A stretch of DNA of 64,000 nt from positions 58,754 to 122,753 of the forward strand of contig JADLFL010000054.1 in NCBI GenBank assembly GCA_020845575.1, given 5' to 3'. The notes below the pieces were generated by a model that saw only the letters and a list, made by a program, of their open reading frames with translations, ran no database searches and was not told the origin of the DNA. Both the position numbers and the translations under genes were made by a program. The DNA is from Acidobacteriota bacterium. Lineage in GTDB: Bacteria > Acidobacteriota > Vicinamibacteria > Vicinamibacterales > Vicinamibacteraceae. Position 1 is the first letter of the stretch; each line of letters begins with the position of its first letter. This document shows, in pieces, positions 51,313-59,789 of the stretch.

Positions 51313-51803
51313 CGCCCGATCTCCTCGGCCTGGTCCGCGTCCTTTCTGCCGGCCGCGTTCGCTACATCATCGTCGGGGGCGTGGCCGCGGGGATTCACGG
51401 TGCGCTCCGGACGACACTCGACCTCGACATCGTCTACGCGCGCGACACGGAGAACGTCGCACGGTTGGTGGCGGCACTCGCGCCGTACGAGCCGTACCTG
51501 CGTGGTGCGCCGCCCGGACTCCCCTTCGTCATGGACGAGGGGACCATCGCGCGCGGCATCAACTTCGCACTGTCCACGACCATCGGCGATCTCGACATCC
51601 TCGGCGACGTCACGGGAGGGGGTGGCTACGAACACCTGAGCCCCGCAGCCGAGTCCGTCGACATCGAAGGTTTCGCGTGCCAGGTCGTGACATTGCCCAC
51701 GCTCATCCGATTGAAGCGTGCCGCCGGACGCGCGAAGGATCGCGAGGCGCTGGCGGAGCTCGAAGCGCTGCTCGACGAACGCGACAGCGGCCTGCAGGGC
51801 TGA
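51309..51803 (+). CDS. MNT/AbiEii-like nucleotidyltransferase
   Basis: 164 residues. The nucleotidyltransferase motif is at the start: YIIVGGVAAGIHGALRTTLDLDIVY (GG-x-A, then Asp-x-Asp). EHLSPAAESVDIEGF and PTLIRLKRAAGRAKDREAL are typical of the family's C-terminal part. These enzymes may modify tRNA, protein or a partner toxin. Coupled to the small upstream gene; no separate HEPN protein is next to it. Confidence 0.83.
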   Translation: MTPDLLGLVRVLSAGRVRYIIVGGVAAGIHGALRTTLDLDIVYARDTENVARLVAALAPYEPYLRGAPPGLPFVMDEGTIARGINFALSTTIGDLDILGDVTGGGGYEHLSPAAESVDIEGFACQVVTLPTLIRLKRAAGRAKDREALAELEALLDERDSGLQG

Positions 51804-51853
51804 CAGCCGCCGGAATCGGGCCATGGAAGAACGCGCTCGCTTTACTCAACACA

Positions 51854-52699
51854 ATGAGTATTTCGCCTGACACCGGATTCGAGCGGCGACAGGGGCTGAC
51901 GCTGGAGACGCGACTTCGCGAGCGGCGACGGTTCATGCAGGTCGTTGCCGGACCGCACGCGGCATTCGGCTTGTCGCTCGACGAGTACCTGTACTTCGGT
52001 GGCTATCCCGGCGCTGCGTCGCTCATCGGCGATCCCGCCCGGTGGCGGCGCTACCTGCTGGACTCGTTGATCGAAACGGCGATCGCACGCGACGTCCTGT
52101 TGATGACGCGCGTCGACAAGCCGGCGCTCCTGCGCAGGCTGTTCGAACTGGGGTGTCGTGCCTCGGGACAGGTGCTCTCCTCCACCAAGATGCTTGGACA
52201 GTTGCAGGATGCGGGTAACACGACGACACTCGCACACTACCTCGGGTTGCTCGGTGGAGCGGGCATACTGGTCGGGCTGGAGAAGTACGGCCATCACGCG
52301 ATTCGACAGCGGGCGTCGAGTCCGAAGCTCCAGGTGCTCAACACGGCACTCATGACCGCGCAGTCGGATCTGTCACCCGACGACGTGCGCCATGACTCCG
52401 CGTTCAGGGGGCGTCTCGTCGAGTCGGCTGTCGGCGCGCACCTCGCCAACGCCGCCGCGGCCGGCATATGCGAGGTCTTCTACTGGCGCGAGCGCAACAA
52501 GGAGGTCGACTTCGTCCTGCGGGCCGGCCGGCGCCTCGTGGCCATCGAGGTGAAGAGCGGTCGTGCGCCCGAGACGCTGCCCGGCCTTGCCACGTTCGCC
52601 GACGCATGCCGCCCAACGCGGACCTTGCTCGTCGGCGGCGACGGCATCTCTCTCGAAGAGTTCCTCACGCGCCCGGTCACACACTGGGTACAGAACTAG
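51854..52699 (+). pseudogene. 5'-truncated ATP-binding protein with DUF4143 domain
   Basis: 281 residues left, beginning with an ATG at 51854. LSLDEYLYFGGYPGAASLI, IARDVLLMTRVDKPALLRRLF, LVESAVGAHLANAA and FYWRERNKEVDFVLRAGRRLVAIEVKSG match the middle and end of the AAA_14/DUF4143 protein family; the last segment has the PD-(D/E)xK-like core. The N-terminal AAA part with the P-loop (about 150 residues) is missing. The short AT-rich bit ACTCAACACAATGAGT around the ATG marks the break. Unlikely to hydrolyse ATP. Confidence 0.75.
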
Positions 52700-52733
52700 A
52701 ACAAGAGTTCAGGAAGACACGGAGAATCCGCTC

Positions 52734-54857
52734 ATGCCACGCGATCGCCGCGCGTTCCTGCGCCTGGCCGCCCAGACGGCCGGTGCCGCTTCACTCACCG
52801 CCGCCTGGCCCGACCCCATCCTGCGTGCCCTCTCGGTGCCCGCCGCCGTCAGGACGGGCACCATCGGCGATGTGGCCCACGTGGTCATCCTGATGCAGGA
52901 GAACCGGTCGTTCGACCACTACTTCGGCACGCTGCGCGGCGTGCGCGGCTTCGGCGATCGCCATCCCATTCCCGTGGCGGGCGGACGCACGGTGTGGCAG
53001 CAGTCGGACGGTACGCGTGACGTGCCGCCCTACCATCTCGACACCGAGACGACGAGCGCGCTGCGCGTGCCGGTGACGCCACACGCGTTCGCCGACGCGC
53101 AGGCCGCGTGGGATCAGGGCCGCTTCGGATCGTGGCCGAAGTTCAAAACGCCGTTCTCGATGGGGTACTACACCCGCCACGACATCCCGTTCCAGTTCGC
53201 GCTCGCCGAGGCCTTCACCATCTGCGACGCCTACTACTGCTCCATCACCACCGGAACCGACCCGAATCGCATCGTCTTCTGGTCGGGTTCGAACTACAAC
53301 CCCGACGTCCGCGCGCGCGGCGAGAACTGCACCGAAGACGACTCGGAGCCCAACAACCTGCGGTGCTGGATCAAGGGCGCGCTGCCAGATCCCGGGTACA
53401 CCTACGCCGGGTCGGCGTTCCGCTGGCCGACGATTCCCGACGTCCTCGAACAGCACGGCATCACGTGGCGCATCTACCAGAACCCGAACGACAACTGGAC
53501 CGGGGCGATGCACGGCTGCCTCGCGTTCGACAGCTTCCGCAGGAGCACGCCCGGCTCGCCCATCTACGAACGCGGGATGCGGCACTGGTCGATCGACCAT
53601 CTGACCGCCGACGTCAAGGCCGGCACGCTCCCGCAGGTGTCGTGGATCCTGCCGTCGCAGGCGTGGTCGGAACATCCGAGTCCGTCGACACCGGCGCATG
53701 GCGCTGAGTTCACCACGCTCGTCCTCGACGCGCTCACGTCGAATCCCGAGGTGTGGGCCAAGACCGTGCTCTTCCTGACGTTCGACGAGAACGACGGGCA
53801 GTTCGACCACCTGCCGCCGCCCGCCGTCCCGTCGTACAACCCCGACGGCTCACTGGCCGGCGCGTCCACGCTCGATCTCGCGGGCGAGTACTTCCTCGAT
53901 CCCGCACGCAAGTACCGCCATCCGGACGATGTGAAGGATGGTCCGCTGCGTCCGTGGGGCCTGGGACCACGCGTGCCGATGTACGTCATCTCGCCGTGGA
54001 GCAGGGGCGGGTGGGTGAACTCGCAGGTCTTCGATCACACCTCTGTCGGCCGATTCATCGAACACCGCTTCGGCGTCACGGTGCCGGCGATCAGCCCGTG
54101 GCATCGTGCCGTGTGCGGCGATCTCGTGTCGGCATTCGACTTCGCCGCGCCCAACGATCCCGTGGTACCGGCGCTGCCCGACGCGCGTGGCGCGTCGGCG
54201 ATCGTGCTGGCGCACATCCAGCGGCCGATGCCCGTACCGCCGGCGCTGCCTGTGCCCGCGCGGCAGGAGCCCGGCGTACGTCCGTCACGCGCGCTGCCGT
54301 ACGCACTCCGCGTCGACACGCGTCTCATTGACGATGGGAAGACGATCGCGCTGACGTTCGGCAACAAGGGCGGCGCGGGTGCGGTGTTCCACGTCTACGA
54401 CAGACAGCACCTCGAACGCATTCCGCGTCGGTACACCGTCGAGGCCGGCAAGTCGCTCGACGACACGTGGCCAGCGGTGGAAGGCTGCGACCTCGACGTA
54501 CACGGTCCGAACGGCTTCCTGCGCCGCGTACGCATGCCCGCGGCTGCGGCTGCGGCACGGTCCGGCGCGACGCCCGTTGTCACGGTGCACGAACGTCCCA
54601 CGGTTCCCGACCTCGACATCGTGGTGCACAACGCCGGCAAGACGCCGCTCGATCTGACGGTGCGCGACAACGCGTACGGGGCTCAGGACGTCGCGCTGCG
54701 CGTACCTGCCGGACGCGACGTGCGCCACGCGTGGCCCACCGCCGACAGCGGTCAGTGGTACGACGTCAGTGTCGTGAGCGGGCAAGTCGAGTGGCGCTTC
54801 GCCGGCCGCATCGAAACCGGCGCCCCCGGCATCAGCGATCCCGCGATCGGAACGTAG
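52734..54857 (+). CDS. phosphocholine-specific phospholipase C (Tat-exported)
   Basis: 707 residues, normal size. Tat signal (PRDRRAFLRLAAQTAGAAS). Catalytic/metal residues of the phosphoesterase family: VVILMQENRSFDHYFG at the start, NRIVFWSG, FLTFDENDGQFDHLPPP and DHTSVGRFIEHRF. The C-terminal 200 residues hold two copies of the phospholipase C C-terminal domain (VFHVYDRQHLERIPRRYTVEAG and LDIVVHNAGKTPLDLTVRDN). Cleaves phosphatidylcholine or sphingomyelin outside the cell. GGAGA precedes the ATG. The stop codon sits in a perfect palindrome. Confidence 0.92.
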   Translation: MPRDRRAFLRLAAQTAGAASLTAAWPDPILRALSVPAAVRTGTIGDVAHVVILMQENRSFDHYFGTLRGVRGFGDRHPIPVAGGRTVWQQSDGTRDVPPYHLDTETTSALRVPVTPHAFADAQAAWDQGRFGSWPKFKTPFSMGYYTRHDIPFQFALAEAFTICDAYYCSITTGTDPNRIVFWSGSNYNPDVRARGENCTEDDSEPNNLRCWIKGALPDPGYTYAGSAFRWPTIPDVLEQHGITWRIYQNPNDNWTGAMHGCLAFDSFRRSTPGSPIYERGMRHWSIDHLTADVKAGTLPQVSWILPSQAWSEHPSPSTPAHGAEFTTLVLDALTSNPEVWAKTVLFLTFDENDGQFDHLPPPAVPSYNPDGSLAGASTLDLAGEYFLDPARKYRHPDDVKDGPLRPWGLGPRVPMYVISPWSRGGWVNSQVFDHTSVGRFIEHRFGVTVPAISPWHRAVCGDLVSAFDFAAPNDPVVPALPDARGASAIVLAHIQRPMPVPPALPVPARQEPGVRPSRALPYALRVDTRLIDDGKTIALTFGNKGGAGAVFHVYDRQHLERIPRRYTVEAGKSLDDTWPAVEGCDLDVHGPNGFLRRVRMPAAAAAARSGATPVVTVHERPTVPDLDIVVHNAGKTPLDLTVRDNAYGAQDVALRVPAGRDVRHAWPTADSGQWYDVSVVSGQVEWRFAGRIETGAPGISDPAIGT

Positions 54858-54881
54858 GGGCGACGCATGCGTCGCCCCTAC
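54854..54881. terminator. 28-bp perfect palindrome over two convergent stop codons
   Basis: GTAGGGGCGACGCA followed directly by its reverse complement. Its left end includes the TAG stop of the phospholipase gene (54855-54857) and its right end the TAG of the minus-strand isomerase (54880-54878). A bidirectional terminator or boundary element would fit. A one-mismatch copy lies at 44375. Confidence 0.7.
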
Positions 54882-55762
54882 ACGTAGTACTGCGTGCGTT
54901 TGGCTTTCAGGAAGTCCGCCGACCGTGCGAGTTCGTCGAGCCCGTTCATGCCGTCCTCGATGGAGATCCAGCCGCTGTACCCAACGCTGGCCAGAATGCG
55001 GAAGATCGTGTCGTAGTCGTTGAGGCCCTTGCCCGTCTCGCCGTGCAGCAGGGCGGCGCTGTAGCCCGTGCTGCCGTCGGCCTGCTTCAAATCATCGAGC
55101 GTGGCCCCTTCGGCCAGATACCGATCCGACGCGTGCATGCTGACCACGCGGTGCTTCACCTTCTCGAGGAACGTCAGCGGATCGTACCCGCCGACCAGCG
55201 CGTTGGACGGGTCGTACTGCACGCCGAAGTACGGGTGATCGATCTGCTCGACGATCTCGAGGAACACGTCCTCGGCCTGCGCGAACTCGGGGTACGTCCA
55301 GTTGCCGTCCTTGTAATGGTTCTCCATGCAGAGCACCACGTCGCGTTCGGCGGCGTAGTCGAGCGACGCGCGAATCCCTTCCAGCGTGCGCGCCACGCCC
55401 TCGTTCCGGCTCATGCCCGGCAACCGCTGTCCGCTCAACGTGCGGCAATGCCGCAGGCCAAGTGTCACGGACATGTCGATCGCGTGGCGCTGCCGCTGCA
55501 CCTGCCGCGCGCGTTCAGCCGCATCCGGATGCGTGAAGTCCGGCGAGAAGCAGAGGAGCGACGACACCTGCCCCGTCTCCTCCATCACGCCGCGCACGCG
55601 CGCCGCCGCGTCGGGTCCGAGCGGCGTCAGGAACCCGTCGTAGTGCTCGATGCCCTCCCCGCCGAGCGCCTTCGCATCGCGCAGCCACTGGAGGTAGTCC
55701 ATGCGCCCGGCGCACAGATCGTCGAAATAGCACTTGGGGAAAACAGAAATGCTGGGAGTCAT
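54878..55762 (-). CDS. sugar phosphate isomerase/epimerase family protein
   Basis: 294 residues. Xylose-isomerase-like TIM barrel: FPKCYFDDLCAGRMDYLQWLRDAKALG, then CMENHYKDGNWTYPEF, YFGVQYDPSNALVGGYDP, MHASDRYL and ISIEDGMNG; the Glu, His, Asp and Glu metal ligands are present. Probably isomerises or dehydrates a keto-sugar in the operon's pathway; the substrate is unclear. Last gene of the minus-strand operon; its stop lies in the palindrome. Confidence 0.85.
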   Translation of the reverse strand: MTPSISVFPKCYFDDLCAGRMDYLQWLRDAKALGGEGIEHYDGFLTPLGPDAAARVRGVMEETGQVSSLLCFSPDFTHPDAAERARQVQRQRHAIDMSVTLGLRHCRTLSGQRLPGMSRNEGVARTLEGIRASLDYAAERDVVLCMENHYKDGNWTYPEFAQAEDVFLEIVEQIDHPYFGVQYDPSNALVGGYDPLTFLEKVKHRVVSMHASDRYLAEGATLDDLKQADGSTGYSAALLHGETGKGLNDYDTIFRILASVGYSGWISIEDGMNGLDELARSADFLKAKRTQYYV

Positions 55763-55769
55763 ATCACGA

Positions 55770-55797
55770 CCGGCAACGGGCAACCGGCAATCGCCAA
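55770..55797. repeat. 7-bp tandem array between operon genes
   Basis: CCGGCAA, CGGGCAA, CCGGCAA, TCGCCAA: four degenerate units just upstream of the isomerase gene. Confidence 0.75.
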
Positions 55798-55822
55798 CCG
55801 GCCCCCACATCCCTACCGCCCC

Positions 55823-56635
55823 TCACCACGCCGGGGGCGCGCCTACGGGGAATTGTTCGAGGTCCATGACGGAACCCGTGACGCAGGCGCCGGCGTTGCT
55901 CACGAAGTAGGCGACGGCGTAGGCGATGTCGGCGGGCAGGAGCAGGCGACCGAACGGGCGCGTGCGGACCGCTTCGGCGACCCACTCGTCGCCCTTCCCT
56001 TCCTGCTCGCGCTTCACCCGCTCTTCACCCTCGGTGAGCGTCCAGCCGACGTTGATCGCGTTGACACGGATGCGCACCGCGTTGAGCTGCGCGGCGACGT
56101 TCCTGGTGAGCGTCATCAGTCCGCCCTTGGCCGACGAATACGCCGTGAGCTTCGGTTCGCCGATGTACGCGTTGATCGACCCGACGTTCAGGACCGCGCC
56201 ACCGCCGCGGCGCTCCATGTGCGGCACCGCGGCCTGCAGCAGGAAGAACGGCGCGCGCAGCGTGATCGCGTGGATGCGGTCCCAGTCCTCTACCGTGGTG
56301 GTCCGCACGTCGCCCCGCGACGTGTCAGCCGCGTTGTTCACCAGGATGTCGAGCCCGCCGAAGTGCGCGGCCGATCGCTCCACGAGCTGCATGCACTGCC
56401 TCGCATCGGTGAGGTCCGCCGTCTCGAACGCCGCGCGTCCGCCCGCGGCCACGATCGCGTCCACCACCGCCTGACCGCGCGACACCGATCGACCGTGCAC
56501 GACCACCGCCGCGCCAAGCGCCGCGAGCTGCAGCGCCACGCCCTTGCCGATACCCGACGTCGATCCCGTCACGAGCGCCACGCGGCCCGTGAGATCGAAC
56601 GCCGCCGCCAGGTCGGGCCACTGGATGTCCGTCAT
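55823..56635 (-). CDS. SDR family oxidoreductase
   Basis: 270 residues. Cofactor motif ALVTGSTSGIGKGVALQL, Asp in ETADLTD, NNAAD, catalytic Ser in VGSINAYIGE, YSSAK (Tyr-Lys pair) with KGGLMTLTRNVAAQL, all canonical. Probably a sugar or polyol dehydrogenase in this operon. Follows the secreted protein gene with a 10-bp gap. Confidence 0.9.
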   Translation of the reverse strand: MTDIQWPDLAAAFDLTGRVALVTGSTSGIGKGVALQLAALGAAVVVHGRSVSRGQAVVDAIVAAGGRAAFETADLTDARQCMQLVERSAAHFGGLDILVNNAADTSRGDVRTTTVEDWDRIHAITLRAPFFLLQAAVPHMERRGGGAVLNVGSINAYIGEPKLTAYSSAKGGLMTLTRNVAAQLNAVRIRVNAINVGWTLTEGEERVKREQEGKGDEWVAEAVRTRPFGRLLLPADIAYAVAYFVSNAGACVTGSVMDLEQFPVGAPPAW

Positions 56636-56645
56636 CGCGTCGCCA

Positions 56646-57236
56646 TCACTCCACAGGCTCGTACACGCGACGCAGCGGCTTGCGACGCCCGATGCCGCCG
56701 GTGATCTCGAGCTCGATCACCAGACCGCGCGGTGACACCAGCGTGAACGTCTCCTCGATCGACGTCCCATCGTCGAGGTTCGTCTCCCTGACGAGCACGC
56801 CCTTCTTCCAACGCGTCTGCGTCTCCACGACGCCGTTGATCGCCTGATGCTTCTCGGCCTTGTTGTTGGTCCGATACCGCACCGTACGCCCATCGTCGTA
56901 GGTGAAGGCGACAGACGAGGCATCCTGCGCGATGGTGAGCCGGCGCACAGGCGTCAGCAACTCGCGCATCAGCTCCATCCGCTGCTTGCGGACTTCGGGA
57001 TCGACGCCGGCCGGCCCCGCCATGCGCATGGACGATCCGCCGCCCATGGGCTGACGTCCGCCGAGCCCGAACCCGCGAATCGGCCCCTCCGGCTCGCCGC
57101 CACCGCCGACGTCACTGGCGCCGGCGCTGTACCGCCACTCGCCCGACAGGTCAGGCATCTCCTGCGCGCCGACGCAAGGGACGCTCAACACCAGCAGCGC
57201 CAGCGGGAACACGACGCGAGACGCGAGTGCCGTCAT
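56646..57236 (-). CDS. secreted hypothetical protein
   Basis: 196 residues with a signal peptide (VVFPLALLVLSVPCVGAQ). A Gly-rich segment (FGLGGRQPMGGGSSM) is followed by strands (RRLTIAQDASSVAFTYDDGRTVRYRTN, RWKKGVLVRETNLDDGTSIEETFTL) and a basic end (GRRKPLRRVYEPVE). Similar secreted proteins of unknown role occur in Acidobacteria. It sits between the dehydrogenase and SDR genes of the operon, 14 and 10 bp from them, so co-expressed. Confidence 0.7.
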   Translation of the reverse strand: MTALASRVVFPLALLVLSVPCVGAQEMPDLSGEWRYSAGASDVGGGGEPEGPIRGFGLGGRQPMGGGSSMRMAGPAGVDPEVRKQRMELMRELLTPVRRLTIAQDASSVAFTYDDGRTVRYRTNNKAEKHQAINGVVETQTRWKKGVLVRETNLDDGTSIEETFTLVSPRGLVIELEITGGIGRRKPLRRVYEPVE

Positions 57237-57250
57237 GTGGAGTCCTCCTT

Positions 57251-58357
57251 CTATCGCGACGGACCGTCAGGCCCATGAGGCAGCAGCACCGACTTGATGA
57301 CCTGGCCGCTGTGCATGCCTTCGAAGGCCTCCTGCCAGTGCGCGAGGTCCGTGCGCAGACCGATCACTGTCTCGGCTCCCGTGCGGCCGGCGGCGATCAG
57401 GCTGATCACGCGCTCCCACACCGGGTAGTTGTGGCTGAAGGAACCGTGCAGTTTCACCGCCTTCTGCACGAGCGGGTTCAGGTTGATCGGTACCAGATCC
57501 GGCGACCAGCCGACCTTCACGACGGTGCCGTCAGGCCTGCACAGCTGCAACGCCGCGTCGAGCGGACGGCTCGCGCCTGACGCATCGCAGACCACATCGG
57601 CACCGAGCGGATCGAGCGCGCGCACCACGTCTTCGAGCGGCTCGTTGTCGACGTCCACGACGTGCGTGGCGCCGAGTTGACGTGCGACGTCGAGACGCGC
57701 GCGATCGGCAGCGCGTCCCGCGACAACGAGCGGATACGCCCCGTTGAGCGCCGCCATCCTCGCGCACAACAGACCGATCGGTCCGGGCCCCAGCACCACC
57801 ACGAGATCGCCCGGCTTGATGTCGGCGTTCACGCACATCGACTGGTACGCCACGCAGTGCGGCTCGGTGAGGCACGCCAGATCGAACGGCAGGCTGTCCG
57901 GAATGTGGTGCAGGCACCTGGCGGGTACGCGCACGTACTGCGCCATCGCACCGTCGATGCCGTACCCGAATCCCTTGCGCGACGGACACAGGTTGTAGCG
58001 GCCCGTGCGGCACAACAGGCACTCGCCGCAGATGTACGCCGCCGTTTCGCTGACGACGCGATCGCCGGCCTTGAAACCTTTGACGTCGCGACCGATTTCG
58101 GCAATCACGCCGCCGAATTCGTGTCCGAGCGTCACCGGCGCATTCACCGCCCACGAGTGCGTCAGGTAGGCCTGGTGGACGTCCGACCCGCATACCGACG
58201 CAGCCCCGACAGCCAGGAGCACGTCCGTCGGCCCGATCTCCGGAATCGGCACCTCCCGCAGCGCCACCTGCAATGGTTGATCGAGGCCGTACTGCACGAT
58301 GGCCGGTTGCGTGGGCCGGGCTCGGAGAGCCGGCCCTACCGTCGTGGCGGCGCTCAT
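57251..58357 (-). CDS. zinc-dependent dehydrogenase, threonine/sorbitol dehydrogenase-like
   Basis: 368 residues. Catalytic zinc Cys in ASVCGSDVHQAYL, HE in LGHEFGGVI; structural Cys cluster AAYICGECLLCRTGRYNLC; NAD motif VVVLGPGPIGLLCARMAA. Residues 7-20 (VGPALRARPTQP) are coded by a GGGCCGG palindrome and are not a family feature; the enzyme proper starts about 13 residues later (IVQYGLDQPLQV). Likely oxidises a polyol or sugar acid in this pathway. The ATG overlaps the upstream stop (ATGA). Confidence 0.9.
   Translation of the reverse strand: MSAATTVGPALRARPTQPAIVQYGLDQPLQVALREVPIPEIGPTDVLLAVGAASVCGSDVHQAYLTHSWAVNAPVTLGHEFGGVIAEIGRDVKGFKAGDRVVSETAAYICGECLLCRTGRYNLCPSRKGFGYGIDGAMAQYVRVPARCLHHIPDSLPFDLACLTEPHCVAYQSMCVNADIKPGDLVVVLGPGPIGLLCARMAALNGAYPLVVAGRAADRARLDVARQLGATHVVDVDNEPLEDVVRALDPLGADVVCDASGASRPLDAALQLCRPDGTVVKVGWSPDLVPINLNPLVQKAVKLHGSFSHNYPVWERVISLIAAGRTGAETVIGLRTDLAHWQEAFEGMHSGQVIKSVLLPHGPDGPSR
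58313..58336. repeat. GGGCCGGGCTC palindrome inside a coding region
   Basis: GGGCCGGGCTC-GGA-GAGCCGGCCC; the core equals the one at 46138-46160. It falls in the first 20 codons of the dehydrogenase gene and keeps its frame. Confidence 0.8.
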
Positions 58358-59079
58358 CGCCGGGTCCCCTCGGGTGTCCAACGCGTCAGCGGTGTCTTGC
58401 GAATCTCGGTGCTGATCTCGCGCAACACGGTGTGCAGGTCGTTGCTCGACGTCTTGAATTCGTTGGCGTCGATCACGAGCGGTGCGCCGAGCACCACGAG
58501 CGGCGCGCCGTGCGCGGGGCACTCGATCGCCTGCGGGATCGTGAGCCCGCCAACGGCCTGCACCGGCACGTTCACGGCGTCGACGACGGCGTCGAGTTCG
58601 TCCATCGGACTCAGCCCCTTGACCAGGCCGCGCTCGTCGAAGCCGATGTGGTGAATGATGTAGTCGCACCCGAGCGACTCCAGCCACTGTGCGTTCTTCA
58701 CGCGGTCTTCGGCGATCATGTTGTCGCCCATCACCTTGATGCCGTACGTGCGCGCGGCGTCCACCACGCGACGCACCGTTGCCTCGTGCGCGCGTCCCAT
58801 CACCACCACGAGATCGGCACCCGCCCTCGCCATCATCTCCGCCTCGAGGTACCCGCCGTCCATCGTCTTCAGGTCGGCCACGATGGGGTGATCGGGGAAC
58901 CGCGCGCGCAGCTTCTCGACGGCGTGCAGGCCTTCGGCGAGGAGCAACGGCGTTCCGGCTTCGAGCCAGTCCACGCCCGCCTCGACGGCAATCGCCGCCG
59001 TGTCGAGCGCTTCATCGATGTTCGTGAGGTCGAGCGAGATCTGGACGATCGGGAATGTCAGCGAGTCGAGACGAGCCAC
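58354..59079 (-). CDS. hexulose-6-phosphate synthase / keto-gulonate-phosphate decarboxylase-like protein
   Basis: 241 residues from a GTG. OMP-decarboxylase superfamily barrel: VQISLDLTNIDEAL, GTPLLLAEGL, VADLKTMDGGYLEAEMM (the DxKxxD motif), DYIIHHIGFDE, VQAVGGLT. Members cleave or form phosphorylated keto-sugars (UlaD, HPS). In an operon with two dehydrogenases and an isomerase, a sugar-acid decarboxylase step is the better guess. The start is nearly leaderless: TACACT lies 10 bp before. Confidence 0.83.
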   Translation of the reverse strand: MARLDSLTFPIVQISLDLTNIDEALDTAAIAVEAGVDWLEAGTPLLLAEGLHAVEKLRARFPDHPIVADLKTMDGGYLEAEMMARAGADLVVVMGRAHEATVRRVVDAARTYGIKVMGDNMIAEDRVKNAQWLESLGCDYIIHHIGFDERGLVKGLSPMDELDAVVDAVNVPVQAVGGLTIPQAIECPAHGAPLVVLGAPLVIDANEFKTSSNDLHTVLREISTEIRKTPLTRWTPEGTRR

Positions 59080-59102
59080 GGGGGCAGTGTAGCGAATTCT
59101 CT

Positions 59103-59759
59103 CTATCTCAGCAGCACCGCACGCGCGGGGCTGCCGTCGGCGCCTTCGATCTTCAGCGGCAGGACCACGAGCAGGTACTCGCCCGGCGCGGCGTGGGTCA
59201 GGTCCAGGCCCTCGACGATGAACACGTCGTGGCCGAGGAGCATGCGGTGCGTGACGGGCTCGGCCGCGTGGAAGCCCTCCACCGACAGGTAGTCCACGCC
59301 CACCGTGCGCACGCCGCACTCGACGATGTATTGCGCGGCGTCTTCGGCGATATAGATGAACTCGGTGTCGAACGGCGCGCCGCTCTGGAGCGAGCCGGAA
59401 TTGGTCGTCTTGAAGAGCGCGGCGCTGGCGCCTTCGATCCGGCCGACGAGATCGGCCTTCGTGATGGCCTGCGTGACGTGCGTGAGGTCGATCACGCGAG
59501 CCGGCACGATCATCTGGTCGAGCGGGACCGATTCCACCGTCTGTGGACTCATGCCGAAGTGCCACGGCGAGTCCACGTGCGTCCCGGCGTGGCACGACAC
59601 GCGGAAGTACGACACGTTGCAGATGTCGCCCTTGTCGATGCGCAGCAGGGGCTCGAACTGCCACACCTCCTGTCCGGGCCACGGGGCCACCCGCCCACTC
59701 AGCGTCACCGTGACATCGAGCGCCGTACCGTTGTTCACGTAGTCGTCGATCCAGGACAT
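59103..59759 (-). CDS. cyclase / kynurenine formamidase-like hydrolase
   Basis: 218 residues. Zinc motif HxGTHxDxPxHF is clear (CHAGTHVDSPWHFG); PLDQMIVPARVIDLTHV and VRTVGVDYLSVEGF are family strands. These enzymes hydrolyse N-formyl or lactone-type bonds. First gene of the minus-strand operon, divergent from the MFS permease, their starts only 30 bp apart. In a sugar-acid pathway it may open a lactone. Confidence 0.86.
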   Translation of the reverse strand: MSWIDDYVNNGTALDVTVTLSGRVAPWPGQEVWQFEPLLRIDKGDICNVSYFRVSCHAGTHVDSPWHFGMSPQTVESVPLDQMIVPARVIDLTHVTQAITKADLVGRIEGASAALFKTTNSGSLQSGAPFDTEFIYIAEDAAQYIVECGVRTVGVDYLSVEGFHAAEPVTHRMLLGHDVFIVEGLDLTHAAPGEYLLVVLPLKIEGADGSPARAVLLR

Positions 59760-59789
59760 GAACGAGAGTGTATGCTCTGCGGCACAACC

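Noticed and set aside
54467..56704. 745-codon plus-strand ORF across phospholipase end and isomerase/SDR genes
   Set aside because: It crosses three well-supported genes and has no recognisable domain.
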